This document shows, in pieces, positions 34,610-46,989 of a DNA stretch of 64,000 bases. The notes under the pieces are model-generated. The model had not been told where the DNA came from, did not search any database, and was given only the letters and a program-made list of their open reading frames with translations. Position numbers and translations under genes: made by a program. The DNA lies in the NCBI GenBank assembly GCA_037349105.1, contig JAYJMM010000071.1:124001-188000 (forward strand). Direction: 5' to 3'. This DNA comes from Limnomonas spitsbergensis (taxonomy: Eukaryota > Chlorophyta > Chlorophyceae > Chlamydomonadales). The first letter of the stretch is position 1. The number at the start of each line of letters is the position of its first letter.

Positions 34610-37600
34610 TCACGTGTCTCTGATCTTGTGTCCTGGTCCTGGCGCACCACGCACCAGCGACACCTGTGCTGACCCTACCAGCAGGCCCACCAGCTTGTGT
34701 GTGATCAGCAGACCCGTGGTTGGATCCAGCCAGCTGGCACCATCAACCGCCAGGGTGGCCAGCAGCATGCTGCCTTGGCGAGGCAGGCCTGGCGTCTTGT
34801 CGTTGTGAACAACGGTCGTCTGGCTTCCGTGGCTCTGCAGCAAGCAAGGAGAGGGAGAAGGCATGGGGTCACAGAGCGTGGTGAGGCTAGGGTTTAGGGT
34901 TTAGGTAAACTAGGTCACAGAGCGTGGTGAGGCTATGGTTAAGGGTTTAGGTAAACTAGGTCACAGAGCATGGTTAGCCTACCGTCCACTTGAGGTGCAG
35001 GTGTGCAGCTCAATTCAACAAACCAACAAAACTTCAATTGACCTCCTTGACTGACCGTTTTCTGCTGTCGATGAATTATTCTATCTGAAAGCTTCAGCTC
35101 AGCCCAGTCATGATGAAATCAACATCTTCAGCCTGCCTGTCTGTAAGCTAGGCTGTGACCATATTTATGGGCGGCTGGTATCCTCAATATCACTATGAAA
35201 CAGACATCTTCCTGCTTGTTGGATTCCCTGCCCCCCTGTCGATTGTCCTACCGATGAGAAGGGAACGTCCAGAGGCCAGGTGTTCTTGCCGGTTGCGATA
35301 TGTATAACGAGCCTGCGCCGGCTCCCTTCACTAACACATGGTCGTGCAGGTCGGACATTGGTGGCGGCAGGCTGAACCACAGCTTTTGTTCAGGGGCATT
35401 GTGGAGACCTCCTCGACTGCGACAGGCTGAGACCACCTGAATCACAACCACAACAGTTTGAACAGTTGGAAAGGTTTGAAGGTTTTTACGCAGGAGGTTT
35501 CAAGATTTTGGAGAGGGTTCCAAGATATTTTGCAGAGAGTTGGCAGAGGGTGTCAAGCGGGCCTAATATGTTTTGAGAGTGTCTAATTATATCCGGGATC
35601 CAATACAGTGTAAGCTGCAAGCCAACAGCCTGGGCCTGAGGCTGAGGCTGAGGCTGAGGCCACATGCATGCTGCGGCCATACTCCCACATCTCAAGGTAT
35701 CCCTGCAAAGGCAGGCAACAGGGACATTTCCCCCTGTCCACTATGCCAATGAAAACAAGGGCAGGCAACAGGGACATTTCCCCCTGTCCACTATGCCAAT
35801 GAAAACAAGGGCAGGCAACAGGGACATTTCCCCCTGCCCACTATGCCAATGAAAACAAGGGCAGGCAACAGGGACATTTCCCCCTGTCCACTATGCCAAT
35901 GAAAACAAGGGCAGGCAACAGGGACATTTCCCCCTGCCCACTATGCCAATGAAAACAAGGGCAGGCAACAGGGACATTTCCCCCTGTCCACTATGCCAAT
36001 GAAAACAAGGGCAGGCAACAGGGACATTTCCCCCTGTCCACTATGCCAATGAAAACAAGGGCAGGCAACAGGGACATTTCCCCCTGTCCACTATGCCAAT
36101 GAAAACAAGGGCAGGCAACAGGGACATTTCCCCCTGTCCACTATGCCAATGAAAACAAGGGCAGGCAACAGGGACATTTCCCCCTGTCCACTATGCCAAT
36201 GAAAACAAGGGCAGGCAACAGGGACATTTCCCCCTGTCCACTATGCCAATGAAAACAAGGGCAGGCAACAGGGACATTTCCCCCTGTCCACTATGCCAAT
36301 GAAAACAAGGGCAGGCAACAGGGGCATTTCCCCCTGTCCACTATGCCAATGAAAACAAGGGCAGGCAACAGGGACATTTCCCCCTGTCCACTATGCCAAT
36401 GAAAACAAGGGCAGGCAACAGGGACATTTCCCCCTGTCCACTATGCCAATGAAAACAAGGGCAGGCAACAGGGACATTTCCCACTGTCCACTATGCCAAT
36501 GAAAAGAAGGGCAGGCAACAGGGACCGGTTTGTTGTCCACCGCACACCTACCCTCCCCAGCCACAAAGAACTCCAGGTTTTAGGTGCATGGTGCAGGCGT
36601 TGGACGTTGTAGCGGAAGTTTGTGCCCTAAACCCTGAACCATGAACTCTAACACACCTCCGTCTTAACAACCTGAACCCTCAACCCTACATCCACCTACC
36701 CAAGCAATGCGTTCTCCTGGGAATTATAGCAGAGGTTCACTCCACCTTGGTTGGTGCCCATAGCAGAGGTAGGGTCGCAGGTGGAGCACGTCAGGATGGC
36801 CGCATGGCCATCAAAGCCCATGGCATGCCTGCAGACATGCACACGCATCCAGTCAGGTCTTGTTAAGATCTAGGCCAGATCTAGGCACCAGGGTGTAAGT
36901 GGATCACAGATCCACAGGCACATGTGTCGTCCTGTTAGCTTGCGCCTGTTTTAAAAAGCCGGTTTGGGTGGTTCCCTCGATGCCTGTACAGCAGCAAGGG
37001 AACCACCCAAACTGGGCTCTGCCGAGATACATACAGCTGAGAGGTACCAGTGGAGCTCCCCTCCTGTCCCCTCACCTCCTCCCTCTGGCGGCATGAGGGT
37101 GGCAATTGTAGGGACGGGACTTGGGAGGGAACCCCCTCCGGCACATGGGGAAGCTCCGACCCCGCCTTCAACATGGCCGCCTCATATGCAGTGTTTGAAA
37201 GTGATCTGGGATTTGTCGATACGGTGTAGCACTAAAAATTGCGTGGCGACGGGTCGCAGGGATGCTCCTTATTCACAAACCCCTCATTTTCAGATTTAAC
37301 CCCAAGCCCTAAACCTAAGCGGCCTCTGAGTAAACAACTCGTACCCCTCGTCAACCCATATTTGTGTAGCTGCAGTTATATTTCAGCTACGTCATAGACA
37401 ACAGGCGTGGGGGCCTGGTGCAGCAAGCACTGCTGCTTGTACTCCTTGTAAGTGTCGTTCCCATCGGGCCAGAGCTGGCTGCTGCCCAGCAGCATCCCAA
37501 ATTCGGTCTGCCATGCCCACCAAACAAACACTCCCAGGTCATGCCTTCCCGCCCTCCTTGACCCAGCTCTCACCCCAGCTCATAGAAGAAAACGGTTTCA

Positions 37601-40600
37601 ATGGTCGCAGCCTCTCCCGCGATCAGCGAGGCCCCGTACGTGGACCCCGTGACAGCATCCACCGCACCACCGATTGCAGTAAGGCCCCCGAAGCTGTAAG
37701 TGCTGGCAGGTTGCTGCCTGCGGTGATGTGGGTATGAAGGTATGAAAGTGTGACGCTAAGGGGTTATATTGCGAACACTTGCTGATGTGGCAGGGTACAA
37801 GCAGGCAGCTGATCCTGACACCGCCACGTCATCATGCCCGATGGGAGGACAAAGACTGGGTGCTAGTATTGCATCAGGGTTTAGGGTTAAGGGGTTAGGG
37901 TTTAGGGTTGATATTTTAGGGTTATGAGTTTAGGGTTAGGAGGCAGCACCCACCATTTCGTGATGCCTGATGGGAGAACGAAGACTCGGTTCTTGTACAG
38001 CGACAGGTCCACCCCTAGGTGGTCTGCCGCGTACCTACACACAAGAAAGGTCACGAATCAGCCCGTGGGAGCAGGGGAAATAATAAACGTGGGGGTCTTG
38101 TGCATCAGATGTACATCAGGTAGATGCCCAGGTGGTCCGTGGCATGCATGGACACACAAGAAGGGGGGCAAGGAAAGAATGCCTGGTGGCATAATTGTCC
38201 TGGTTAAGGGTTAATGGATTATGATTCAGGGTTCGGGGTTTAGGGTGGTAGCGTAATTTTCCTGGTCTATCATCCTTTCAAACCCCCAGGTGGTCCAAAG
38301 ACAACCTAGGCACACAAAATCGATATCAAAGTCAACCCACAGAAGCACGGTTAAATGCACGGTTAAAATGCATGTTCTGTTGTTGTTTAGTGTCAGGGCG
38401 ATCCGCAGGGAAGCTTGCCCCGACCACATGGGCACCCGGGCTGTTTTATTGTGTGTGCGCCCCGGGTTGAAAGGGGTTCAAGTGGCGGCCAGCCTCACAC
38501 TTTGTAATGTGACAGCACAAGAAACCTGGACAGAAGGCCAGTCATCATCCCAAAGAAACGTGCCGTTGCATGAACCGCGCTTGTACAGCGCAAGGTGGAT
38601 GCCTGGGCGGTACGTAGTAATGTAGCAGTACGGTATTGTTTTTCGTTTACACCAGAGCACCTTTGGGGGGCCGCTAGGCAGCCACCGCTGGGCCAATTGA
38701 TACCGAACACTGACTGGCCTTCAGCCGGTTGCCCAATCTGGCTGGATACTTGCCTATGCTTCACACCATGCTTCACACATCTCGTACCTGCTCGCAAAAT
38801 TCATCCACCCGAAAACATCAACGCCGCCACAGATGTCCAACGACCCTGCATGCAGCAGCAAAGTATGAGCGGTTATAAAATTAAAATAAACAAAGACTGT
38901 TTCGAGAACCGGTATCGCACATCTCAATGGCCCTCTCTCTGGTATGAATTAATAATTTCCTTTAATGCTACCCTCGAGTACAAAGTCGACAAAAAACCTC
39001 TTCATTTCTGTTTTAAACATGGCATTTAAATTGGTGAATATTATTTGAATGCGTCCCCCACCCCAGAACAATGTGGTTTATGAGGAAAGGCAAAGCAATT
39101 GTACAGCATGGAAAACGGTACCTACCTACCATTGACGTGTTTTCGTTCACCAGAAGCGCACGTTTAGGGGAGGGGAGGTCAATATTGAAATTCAAGTGTG
39201 AGTAATATATTGCGGGAGGATGCGTGAAGAAATGACCAGGAGCTCGCCCCACAGCTCACACTATGTCTCGAGGGAGGACTGCAAGTTTCGGTCTCAGACC
39301 CTCAGCAAACAAACGCTGAGGGACTCCTTAGCTCAATGCATACCCTAAAATCCCTAGTTCAGGATGAGGGATACATGCTCCAGGGTTATCGACCGGGTGA
39401 GGGTTTTAGGGTTTCGTTTAAGTTTTGGGGCTTCAGGGTTATTGATAACGTGTCAGGGTTCAGGGTCCAGCAAGGTCTAGTCCCCCATGACTCGTCACAG
39501 CAGCTTCTATGCAGCGCCGAACCCTGAAACCCTAAACCCCCATGACTCGGTGCATCAGCTTCTATGCAGCCCCGACATTGTTGTATTTGCCAGTGCAAGG
39601 CATGGCTATGCTGCCTACTGCACGGCTGTTGCTAGAGTTCAGATACGCCTGCCCGTACGAGCAAGCAGAGAAGGAGTTGCTTAGAGATGTCACTGACGGT
39701 CCCAGAAGTGTCCACTCGAGTGCCTGCAGGGAGTGGTCAGCAATCTCAGCATGGCCGCCACCACAGCGTGTGATCAAATTAAAATATCGGTATACCATAT
39801 TGGAGGAAAACATGAGCAATTGGAGCGGGGAGGGGGCGGGGGGGGGAGGGGAGGGGGGGGCTTTATTCACCCATGCAAGATCTTGTGCTTATGAGTCATT
39901 CGGAAGCGATAGGGTTCCAATATCCAAAGCACGCGTTTCTTGGCGTCCTTACATGAGGCTGATTATTGAAAACAGTGAGGGAAGGTCTGGACCCCCTAGC
40001 CTGGACCCCCTGGTCTGGACTCCTAGTGAAAGCCTTGATGGGGATGACTTCTGAATTGGTCTGCCCTCCCCCAGCAGCAGCGCTGGTTGGAGTGTGGAGG
40101 TGGGCATGGCCTGGCCTCCCGTGATCTTCTCCCTCACCTGGGCGGAGATTGCCGGGCCTGCCTCTGGCCTGAAAGGGCTCCAGTCCAGGAACAGGAAGAC
40201 AGTGGAGACGGAAATCTTCTTCGGCATCTCCACCGCAACCGCGGCCGGTGGTGGTACAGGCGGTACCTGCGCTAATGTGGGCTGCAACAGACTCCGACGC
40301 TGCCTCCGGCTCTGGTCAGGGAGGCCCCTGGTTGCAGGCAGCGGTACCGAGCTGCTGGGTGTGGCTTGAGCGGGAGGGTGGTGGGAGGTGGCCGCGGAAC
40401 CTCCGGGTGAGGATGGAGCAGCGGTGTCAGGCGTTGACTCGTCGATGTTGGATGACTTCCTTTCAGTCATATCAATGATGATGAGGGGCTGTCGGAAGCC
40501 ACTGCCACTGCCACTGTGTTGTTGCTGTATTGCACCTATACTGCTGCCGTACTGCAGCTGTACTGCATCAGCCTCGCACGACGGGCCGGTGGAATGGAAC

Positions 40601-42355
40601 CTGATGGTGACGGGCGCTCTGCTGGCAAGGGCGAGGGGTGGCGGGCGAGCGGATGCGGCTGCCAGTGGTAGGGTTGGGTCTCTGTCCTCCTGGGCATGAG
40701 GTGGCAGCTGCACTTGGATGTGCCAAAGGCTAGCCGCCGCTGCTGCTGCGTCGCTGCGTCGCTGCCGCTGCCACTGTCGGAGACTTGTGGATCGGCGGTG
40801 AGCTTGCGCTGGCTTGCTGCTGGTGAGTCAGGCTCGAAGGAGGAGGAGGATACCTGATGAGCGGAGTGAGCGCGTCCGATTACCCGCAGTAACAGCAGTA
40901 GCTCCACAGAGGATTTCTCTGCGGCAGCCCCAGTGGCAGCAGCAGCGCTGATGTTTATCGGGGAGCCACTGAGGTGGATCAGGGTGCCTGCGTGTGCGCA
41001 GGTAATTACATGGGCCAGGCTATGAGACATGAGGGACCATCCAGCTGACAGTGAGCATCAGACAGGAGGGACCATCCAGCTGACAGGAAGCATCAGACAG
41101 GAAAATACCATCCAGCTGACAGGAAGCATCAGACAGGAAGGGACCATCCAGCTGACAGGGACCACGACACAAGTACACAACACTGCAGGGGCCATCAGAC
41201 AGGCTGGGGCCATCAGAGTGATCAGACAGGGCTGGTAAGCTGGCAGGTACTGATGATCAATCAGCAAATTGGAGGCGATATAAAGCAGGGAGTCATCGGG
41301 GGATTCGGAATTTCGGGGGGGGGTAGTATCTATTTTGTAGGCTTCATCTTGGAGCACAGGGTGACTGGGTGTATGGCTGGCTAAACACCGATGTCACATG
41401 AGTGGGCATAACTCTGCCTGTCAGCCTGTGGCTCCACTCAGACAGGTAGGTGTATGACAGGTGGGCAGGAATATCAGTGAGGGACTGAGGGCATGAAGCA
41501 CAGTAAAAGTATGCCAGTTACGGTACCAGGCGATGCAAGGGCAGGAATTCAGACATGAGCCCCAGAGGTTAGGGGTCATCTGGTAAAGCAATGGCTGCAA
41601 TGCCACCAAGCAGCTGCTGTGATTTAGCGAGTGACAAGGGGCCGAACGTAGAGCCGATGAGAAGCAAGGCCAGGCACAAACTCCGCTCCAAACACCCCGT
41701 CCAGCAGGGTGGCGATTGGCAAGTCACGTAAAGCGTTTTTCTCCGCGGAATCGGCACTGAGCGACGCCCCAATTGATCGTATTGTGTTCGGCGCTGCGCT
41801 TTATACCGACACAAACTCGTGATATTGTGTCCCAATCAGTAAGTTTCATGAAGCCAGCCTGTCATCCAGAACGGTGCGTGAGCGACTCTGCGACTGGAGT
41901 GGGTGGGTCAGTGGGTGCCGCTGATGATGGCTGACTGATGAAGGCGTTCCATACTTCCATCGCGCGATCGACCCACCTGGATCCCCGCTGATGCATGGTT
42001 TCGATCCACTAATCGATCCTCGATCAATATGCCTGTCCTCTGCAGTTTTCGAATTCCCACACGCACCCCCTGCTGCTTCTTTCAAAAATCGAAACGCCGC
42101 GACGACGGAGCGATGAACGCATCAAATCTGTCCTCGACGCATCCCACCCGTCCATCCACTGACAACACATTCAACAAATCAACACACATCGACTAATTGA
42201 TTCTTACATGGGGCCACACATGCATTCATTTCCTCACCTTCCAGGCTGCAGATTCTTGTTTGCTGGTGCGCGACCTGCATTGATTGACCGGCAGACGTGG
42301 AGCGCGTCGATGCGGTGGCTAAGCCGTACACGACGAGGATGGTCATCCATCGCAT
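34610..42355 (-). CDS. Gametolysin-like (peptidase M11) secreted protein, likely inactive
   Basis: Exons (minus): 42355-42238 (signal peptide MRWMTILVVYGLATAS..), 40987-40884, 40488-40138, 39723-39591, 38845-38788, 38034-37954, 37693-37574, 37507-37431, 36828-36700, 35416-35252, 34834-34610. M11 landmarks in order are ISVSTVFLFLDWSP, ACSYGQ..IAMPCTG, DVFGWMNFAS, DHLGVDLSLYKNRVFVLPSG, CFGGLTAIGG, DPTSAMGTNQGG..CYN and the tail LLATLAVDGASWLDPTTGLL. M11 enzymes are extracellular zinc metalloproteases that cut cell-wall glycoproteins. Here the HExxHxxGxxH site, which should span 37574/37507, reads YELG plus TEFGMLL: Glu and Gly are kept, all three His are lost. The 37574/37507 and 35252/34834 joins are out of phase. 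The exon ending at 39591 needs a GC donor. This is either a pseudogene or a pseudo-enzyme with some unfound exons. Confidence 0.7.
35711..36525 (+). repeat. 50-bp homogeneous satellite, about 16 copies
   Basis: The unit GCAGGCAACAGGGACATTTC-CCCCTGTCCACTATGCCAAT-GAAAACAAGG is almost invariant (a few T/C changes), so amplification is recent. Each unit can fold: ACAGGG pairs with CCCTGT across an 8-base loop. It sits in an intron of the M11 gene. Confidence 0.93.
38105..38620 (-). repeat. Decayed echoes of the M11 exon at 38034-37954
   Basis: The real exon reads YAADHLGVDLSLYKN. Upstream intron copies (minus) read HATDHLGIYLMYI (about 38150-38110), DHLG-like (GGACCACCTGGGGGT, about 38295-38280) and RPGIHLALYKRG (about 38610-38570). 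The coding similarity is clear but acceptors are not preserved in all of them. Confidence 0.55.
41029..41195 (+). repeat. About 34-bp tandem repeat in M11 intron
   Basis: Four to five copies of GGACCATCCAGCTGACAGGA-AGCATCAGACAGGA, with one shorter diverged copy at the right. It lies in the first intron of the M11 gene. Confidence 0.85.
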
Positions 42356-42812
42356 GATGGCAGGGGTAGAGCAAGACAGATTCATCTTTTATCTTACGTC
42401 TTGCACGATTCGATGTGATGCTTCAGATATACGAATTGAGAAGGCGGGTGCCGGCGGCTTTGGGGGTTATTTTGCCGGTACTTTCTTTCACCGCTTCTCA
42501 GTTGGTGGAAACTGGCGTAATGGACGCCTAATCAATGGCACCGCAGGAGTCCGTCCATTTTATTCTATCCAGCTCCGTACCGGACAGCAACGCCCCGTTA
42601 AATCGCACCGATGCTGCAAATAATTGATTCGATTTTCTGACATGGCACTCTTCGATTCGGGGACATAGCGGGGCACACCAGTCGAGTCACGCACCGGTCG
42701 AGGGGTGGACATTTTTATTACGATTCGAATACCTTACACTGGTCGGCCAGGCACCCTTTGTTGCACTCTTTGCGCAAATGAAGCTGGGGTATCTCTGGTA
42801 TTAGTAATACGG
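42356..42812. other. 5' flank of M11 gene, no gene seen
   Basis: This is the presumed upstream region of the M11 gene up to the hAT insertion. The last eight bases (42805-42812, TAATACGG) are the left target-site duplication. I found no other feature. Confidence 0.45.
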
Positions 42813-43024
42813 CAAGGTAGCACAATCCGGCAAAACCTGTGCCGTATCCGGAGCAGATCGCTGCTCCGCTCCGGATACGGTAATACTGCTGCTCCGGCTC
42901 ACGATGCAGGATTTTTTTTGCAGCCCTTCCGGGCAACTTGCAGCCCCTCTCACAGACTCACACCTCCGGCTTAGACGCTTTAGAAGGCGGTCTCAGCCAC
43001 CACGCGATAGTACGCCTACACAAC

Positions 43025-46000
43025 ATGTCGGATAGCACTGAGGATATCGCTGAAGTTCTAAGCAGATTCGTTGATAACCTCGGGAAGATACCCAAACCCT
43101 CTGACCCCTCCAAGATGTCTTCCAATACGAAATGGCGTTGCAGGCAATGCAAGCTAGAGTTCTCTGGCTCCGGTATGTCGAAGCCTCTAGCCCACTGCAA
43201 CAAAGTGGCTGGGAAAGATGTGAAGACTTGCATGTCCAGCTCGTACTCCCTGGATGAGCTGCCCTTCGCCAACTGATGGAGTCGCAGCAGGACAAAGCTC
43301 GTGCAAGAACATCAGCCAAGGCCTCAGAGGATAAGCAATCCGACGTGGTGATGGGCCGAGCCACAGACGTGCTTCGCAGTGCATCCGGATCTACGGCAGG
43401 AGGCAGCGGAAACCCGTTCGGCCCTCCCCCGCGTGGCTCTGCCACTCCAAGGCCTGGGACGATCCCTTTCTACACGTCAATGCTCAAGGTAATTATCTTG
43501 CCATTCTCCGAGTCTCCTTACACACATACTCAGCGGTTCAGCCAGCCAGCCTGCCTCTTGCGCTTGCTGAGCTCTCCAGGAGTCCACGATTGGAGTTCCG
43601 TAATTGATTTTCTTGTTTCGCTGCCCCCCACTGCAGAAAGATGAGGTGGACATGGCGGTGGCTATGGCCATCTACGCGAACGGCATCCCGTTCAATGTCA
43701 CACGCAACCGCTACTGGAAGAGGATGCTTAGGCTGGTTGCGGCATACGGAGCAGGATATCAGGCCCCTGGCTACAACAGGCTGCGTACAACGGCGCTGGA
43801 TGAGGCAAGCTCACTAGTACTCGCCTGACTGGCTGACTGGTTCTTGCTTGCTGCTTGCTAGGAGGAGGGCTGAGTAATCCTTGTCCCTGTCTGGCTGCAC
43901 GCCCCTCAAATGTTGGCTGGTAGCCATCATGATTGGCTATGGTAGCCCATGTCCTGTATATTTCCTGAAGTACCCAAGCCATGATAGACTAGGGTGCCAG
44001 GACATATACCGTTATAATAGGGTTTTTCAGCTACACTTTGGCTACAACCTGGCATGCAGCCATTGGCATGGCATGTTGTTGCAAGCTGTGCCGCTCTGGT
44101 GCCTGCTTGACATGCATGTTTTGATATGCTTTCATTGCATGCTTGCATGCAGTGCAAGAACAAGGTGGACGTCGTTTTGGACTAGATCATGGCAATCAGC
44201 AAGGAGTGTGGCTGTACCATAATCAGCGATGGCTGGTCAAGCACCCAGAACAGGCCACTCCTGAACTTCCTCGTGGCGACACCCAAGGGCACCAAGTTCC
44301 TCTTTGCAACGGGCACCAGCGGCGCCTCCAAGGATGCAGCGTACATAGCGGAGCAGATTTCTGCAGCCATCATGCAGCACGGCGCCGAGGACGTCGTCTC
44401 CATCTGCACGGACTCTGCCAGCGTAAATGCAGCCGCTGCTGATCTCCTGAAAGCGAGGTTCCCCAGCATCACATGGGTTCGGTGCGCAGGACACGGCGTC
44501 AACCTGAGCTTGCAGTCCATCGGCAAGATCTCATGGGTGAAGGAGGTCTTGGACGCGGCCTCAAACATCGTTAAGCTGGTGACTAACCACCACGCGAGCC
44601 TAGCTCTCTTGCGCAGCATCTCCCAGGCTGATCATGGCTCAAAGAAGTCTCTTCAGAAACCATGTGAGAATGGGGAGGACGGGGATGCGAGGGTCTGCAT
44701 GGAGGGCATCCATGGGGAGGATAGGGGTGCGAGGGTCTGCATGGAGGGCATGCATGGGGAGGAGAGGGGTGCGAGAGTCTGCATGGAGGGCATGCATGGG
44801 CAGGAGAGGGGTGCGAGGGTCTGAATGGAGGGCATGCAAGTAGAGGATAGGGTGCGAGGGTCTGCATGGAGGGCATGCATGGGGAGGAGAGGGGTGCGAG
44901 GGTCTGCATGGAGGGCATCCATGGGGAGGAGAGGGGTGCGAGGGTCTGCATGGAGGGCATGCATGGGGAGGAGAGGGGTGCGAGGGTCTGCATGGAGGGC
45001 ATGCATGGGCAGGAGAGGGGTGCGAGGGTCTGAATGGAGGGCATGCATGTAGAGGATAGGGTGCGAGGGTCTGCATGGAGGGCATGCATGGGGAGGATAG
45101 GGGTGCGAGGGTCTGCATGGAGGGCATGCATGAGGAGGATAGGGGTGCGAGGGTCTGCATGGAGGGCATCCATGGGGAAGAGAGGGGTGCGAGGGTCTGC
45201 ATGGAGGGCATGCATGGGCAGGAGAGGGGTGCGAGGGTCTGCATGGATGGCATCCATGTTTTTTTTGTTTGCCCAGCAATTTTTCTCATGCATGTTTTTT
45301 TATGAATTAAGGTAACCATGAGCCTGGCCAGAGCACCTTCGCATTTGTATTTCTTTAATTTTTTGCCTCTCCCCTGCCTTAGCCGCCACTAGGTTTGCCT
45401 ACCACTTCATCATCCTGGACAGCTTGCTGGCGCTGGCGAAGGACCTGCAGTTCATGGCCAAGGACTCCCGGTGGGCGCAGTTCGTCAAGAAGCAGTCTGT
45501 GGCCAACGGTATGAGGCAAGCTACCATCGACGTCTCCAACACGATCAGGTCCAAACCCTTTTGGAAGAAGGTTCGCTTGCTTGTTGACATGACGGTGCCG
45601 CTCATCAAGTTCTTGCGGCTGATCGACTCGGGAGCTCCGACCATGGGGAAGGTGACTACCACTGCAGCTTTATCCTATCCGGGCTCACTGCCTTCAAGTA
45701 CTCAGCTGATGAGACCGAATCCGCAGCTAGGCAGGCTGAGGACTGAGGTCACTGCCATTTGGCTGTCTAGGTGGAACTGGATGCACAGCGACATGCATGC
45801 TGCCGGCTACCTGCTCGACCCTGAGTTCCATGGCCATTGGAACGACATGTTGTCTGACAGCAGCGCCGATGGCCGGCGGGTCAGGGAGGAGGTGGTGCGA
45901 AGACGCACAAGCTGCTTCAAGCGCATGCTCAACGGTGATGACCAGCTTCTCCAGCAGGCCATGGACGAGTACGCAGAGTACACCGGTCGCGAAGGGCTCT

Positions 46001-46077
46001 TGGCTGATCCCCAGCCCCGGGTGCATGCAGCCTCCTTGCCCGCCTGGAAATGGTGGAAGCTGTATGCCATCCACTTG
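43025..46077 (+). pseudogene. hAT transposase (BED finger, DUF659), disrupted
   Basis: Exons: 43025-43276, then a -1 shifted frame 43276-43488, 43637-43804, 44153-44663, 45383-46077. The first has a BED-type finger (NTKWRCRQCKLEFSGSGMSK, then HC..KTC). The third exon ends GATGAG with a GCAAGC donor, a probable GC-AG intron. The 44153 exon starts CKNKVDVVLD, has an in-frame TAG at 44183-44185, then IMAISKECGCTIISDGWSS, CTDSASVN and VRCAGHGVNLSLQSIGKISW, the catalytic-core region of plant-type hAT transposases. 45383-46077 gives TRFAYHFIILDSLLALAKDL to WWKLYAIHL. The usual C-terminal dimerisation block is not found. One nonsense codon, a frame overlap (TGATG at 43274) and the missing tail indicate inactivity. 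Confidence 0.82.
44664..45262 (+). repeat. 42-bp minisatellite in transposase intron
   Basis: The array starts immediately after the donor GTGAGA. The unit GGAGGGCATGCATGGGGAGG-AGAGGGGTGCGAGGGTCTGC-AT repeats about 14 times. The length is divisible by three and lacks stops in several frames on both strands, which yields frames of over 200 codons on the minus strand; these are not genes. Confidence 0.9.
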
Positions 46078-46137
46078 GTGCGTGTTTATCACAATTGTGC
46101 TTTGCATCATTTTCCTGGCTGCATGAATATATGTCAA

Positions 46138-46215
46138 TGACATTTAACCTCTGGGCCCTGCTCAAAAAGGCTCGGCCGCGTGGGCGCCCAAATGTCCCGT
46201 TGTGAGATAAGGAAG
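46138..46215 (+). repeat. Interspersed element copy D, inside the hAT
   Basis: TGACATTTAACCTCTGGGCC then GGCTCGGCCGCGTGGGCGCC. It lies inside the transposon just after the last transposase exon, so the short element either inserted after the hAT formed or was carried by it. Confidence 0.75.
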
Positions 46216-46429
46216 TTAAGGCATGAATATATGTGTACCAAACTACCCTCTTTGTTTGTCTTAATTTATTCGCTTCATGTTTAGGCTTGGTGCCTACTGG
46301 CATGAGTGGATCTGCAATAAGGCCTAGTGCATTTGGCTGTAACTAGAGGAATTACGGATGGGCTCTGACAGTCTGACGGCAAAGACAAGTGTCCTGACGG
46401 TCCAAACAAAGGTTCTGAATTAACTGAAT

Positions 46430-46885
46430 TGCATCATGCTGAACAGCCTTGCAGGACTCTGACGACACTGAGCTGTGGCCCTATGGTCCAGCCAAAGGTT
46501 CTGAAATCACTGAGTTTCATCACGCTGAACAGCCAACAACATTACAGCATAATGCACAGAAGTGCAGGCCAGTGGGCCCGAAGAATGCACAGAAACTGAA
46601 GGAATTTTGAGGGGGCCCTGTCGGCAATGAGCTGTGGCCCCATGGTCCAGCCATAGGTTCTGAATTTACTGAGTTACATCATGATGAACAACCAACAACC
46701 TTACAGCAGAGTGCACAGAAGTGCAGGCCAGTGGGCCCGAAGAATGCACAGAAACTGAAGGAAATTTGAGGGGGCCCTGTCGGCAATGAGCTGTGGCCAT
46801 AAGGTCCAGCCATATGTTCTGAATTCACTGAGTTACATCATGATGAACAGCCAGCAACCTTGCAACACAGTGCACATAAGCTCAG
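46430..46885 (+). repeat. About 158-bp tandem repeat in hAT
   Basis: Three full copies and one partial copy. Shared strings are GAACAGCCAACAAC, CACAGAAGTGCAGGCCAGTG and GGGGGCCCTGTCGGCAATGA then GCTGTGGCC, with 158-bp spacing. Confidence 0.8.
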
Positions 46886-46989
46886 GCCAAACAAAGGGCA
46901 CACAGCATAGGCAGGATCTGAAGGAATTAAGAAGTACTGAAGGCATACTGGCAGTGCACAAATTGGACTGGGTAAAATAAATTGATCCT

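Noticed and set aside
35711..36525. CRISPR-like array
   Set aside because: The repeats are contiguous 50-bp units without unique spacers, inside a eukaryotic intron, with no cas genes.
39949..40137. Continuation of the M11 exon past GTGAGG at 40137
   Set aside because: M11 similarity stops at AISAQ. A canonical donor there joins in phase to the acceptor at 39724, whose exon carries the next M11 block.
44583..45319. Overlapping minus-strand frames of over 200 codons (HALHADPRTP-type)
   Set aside because: These are translations of the 42-bp array in the hAT transposase intron, with the same peptide in three frames.
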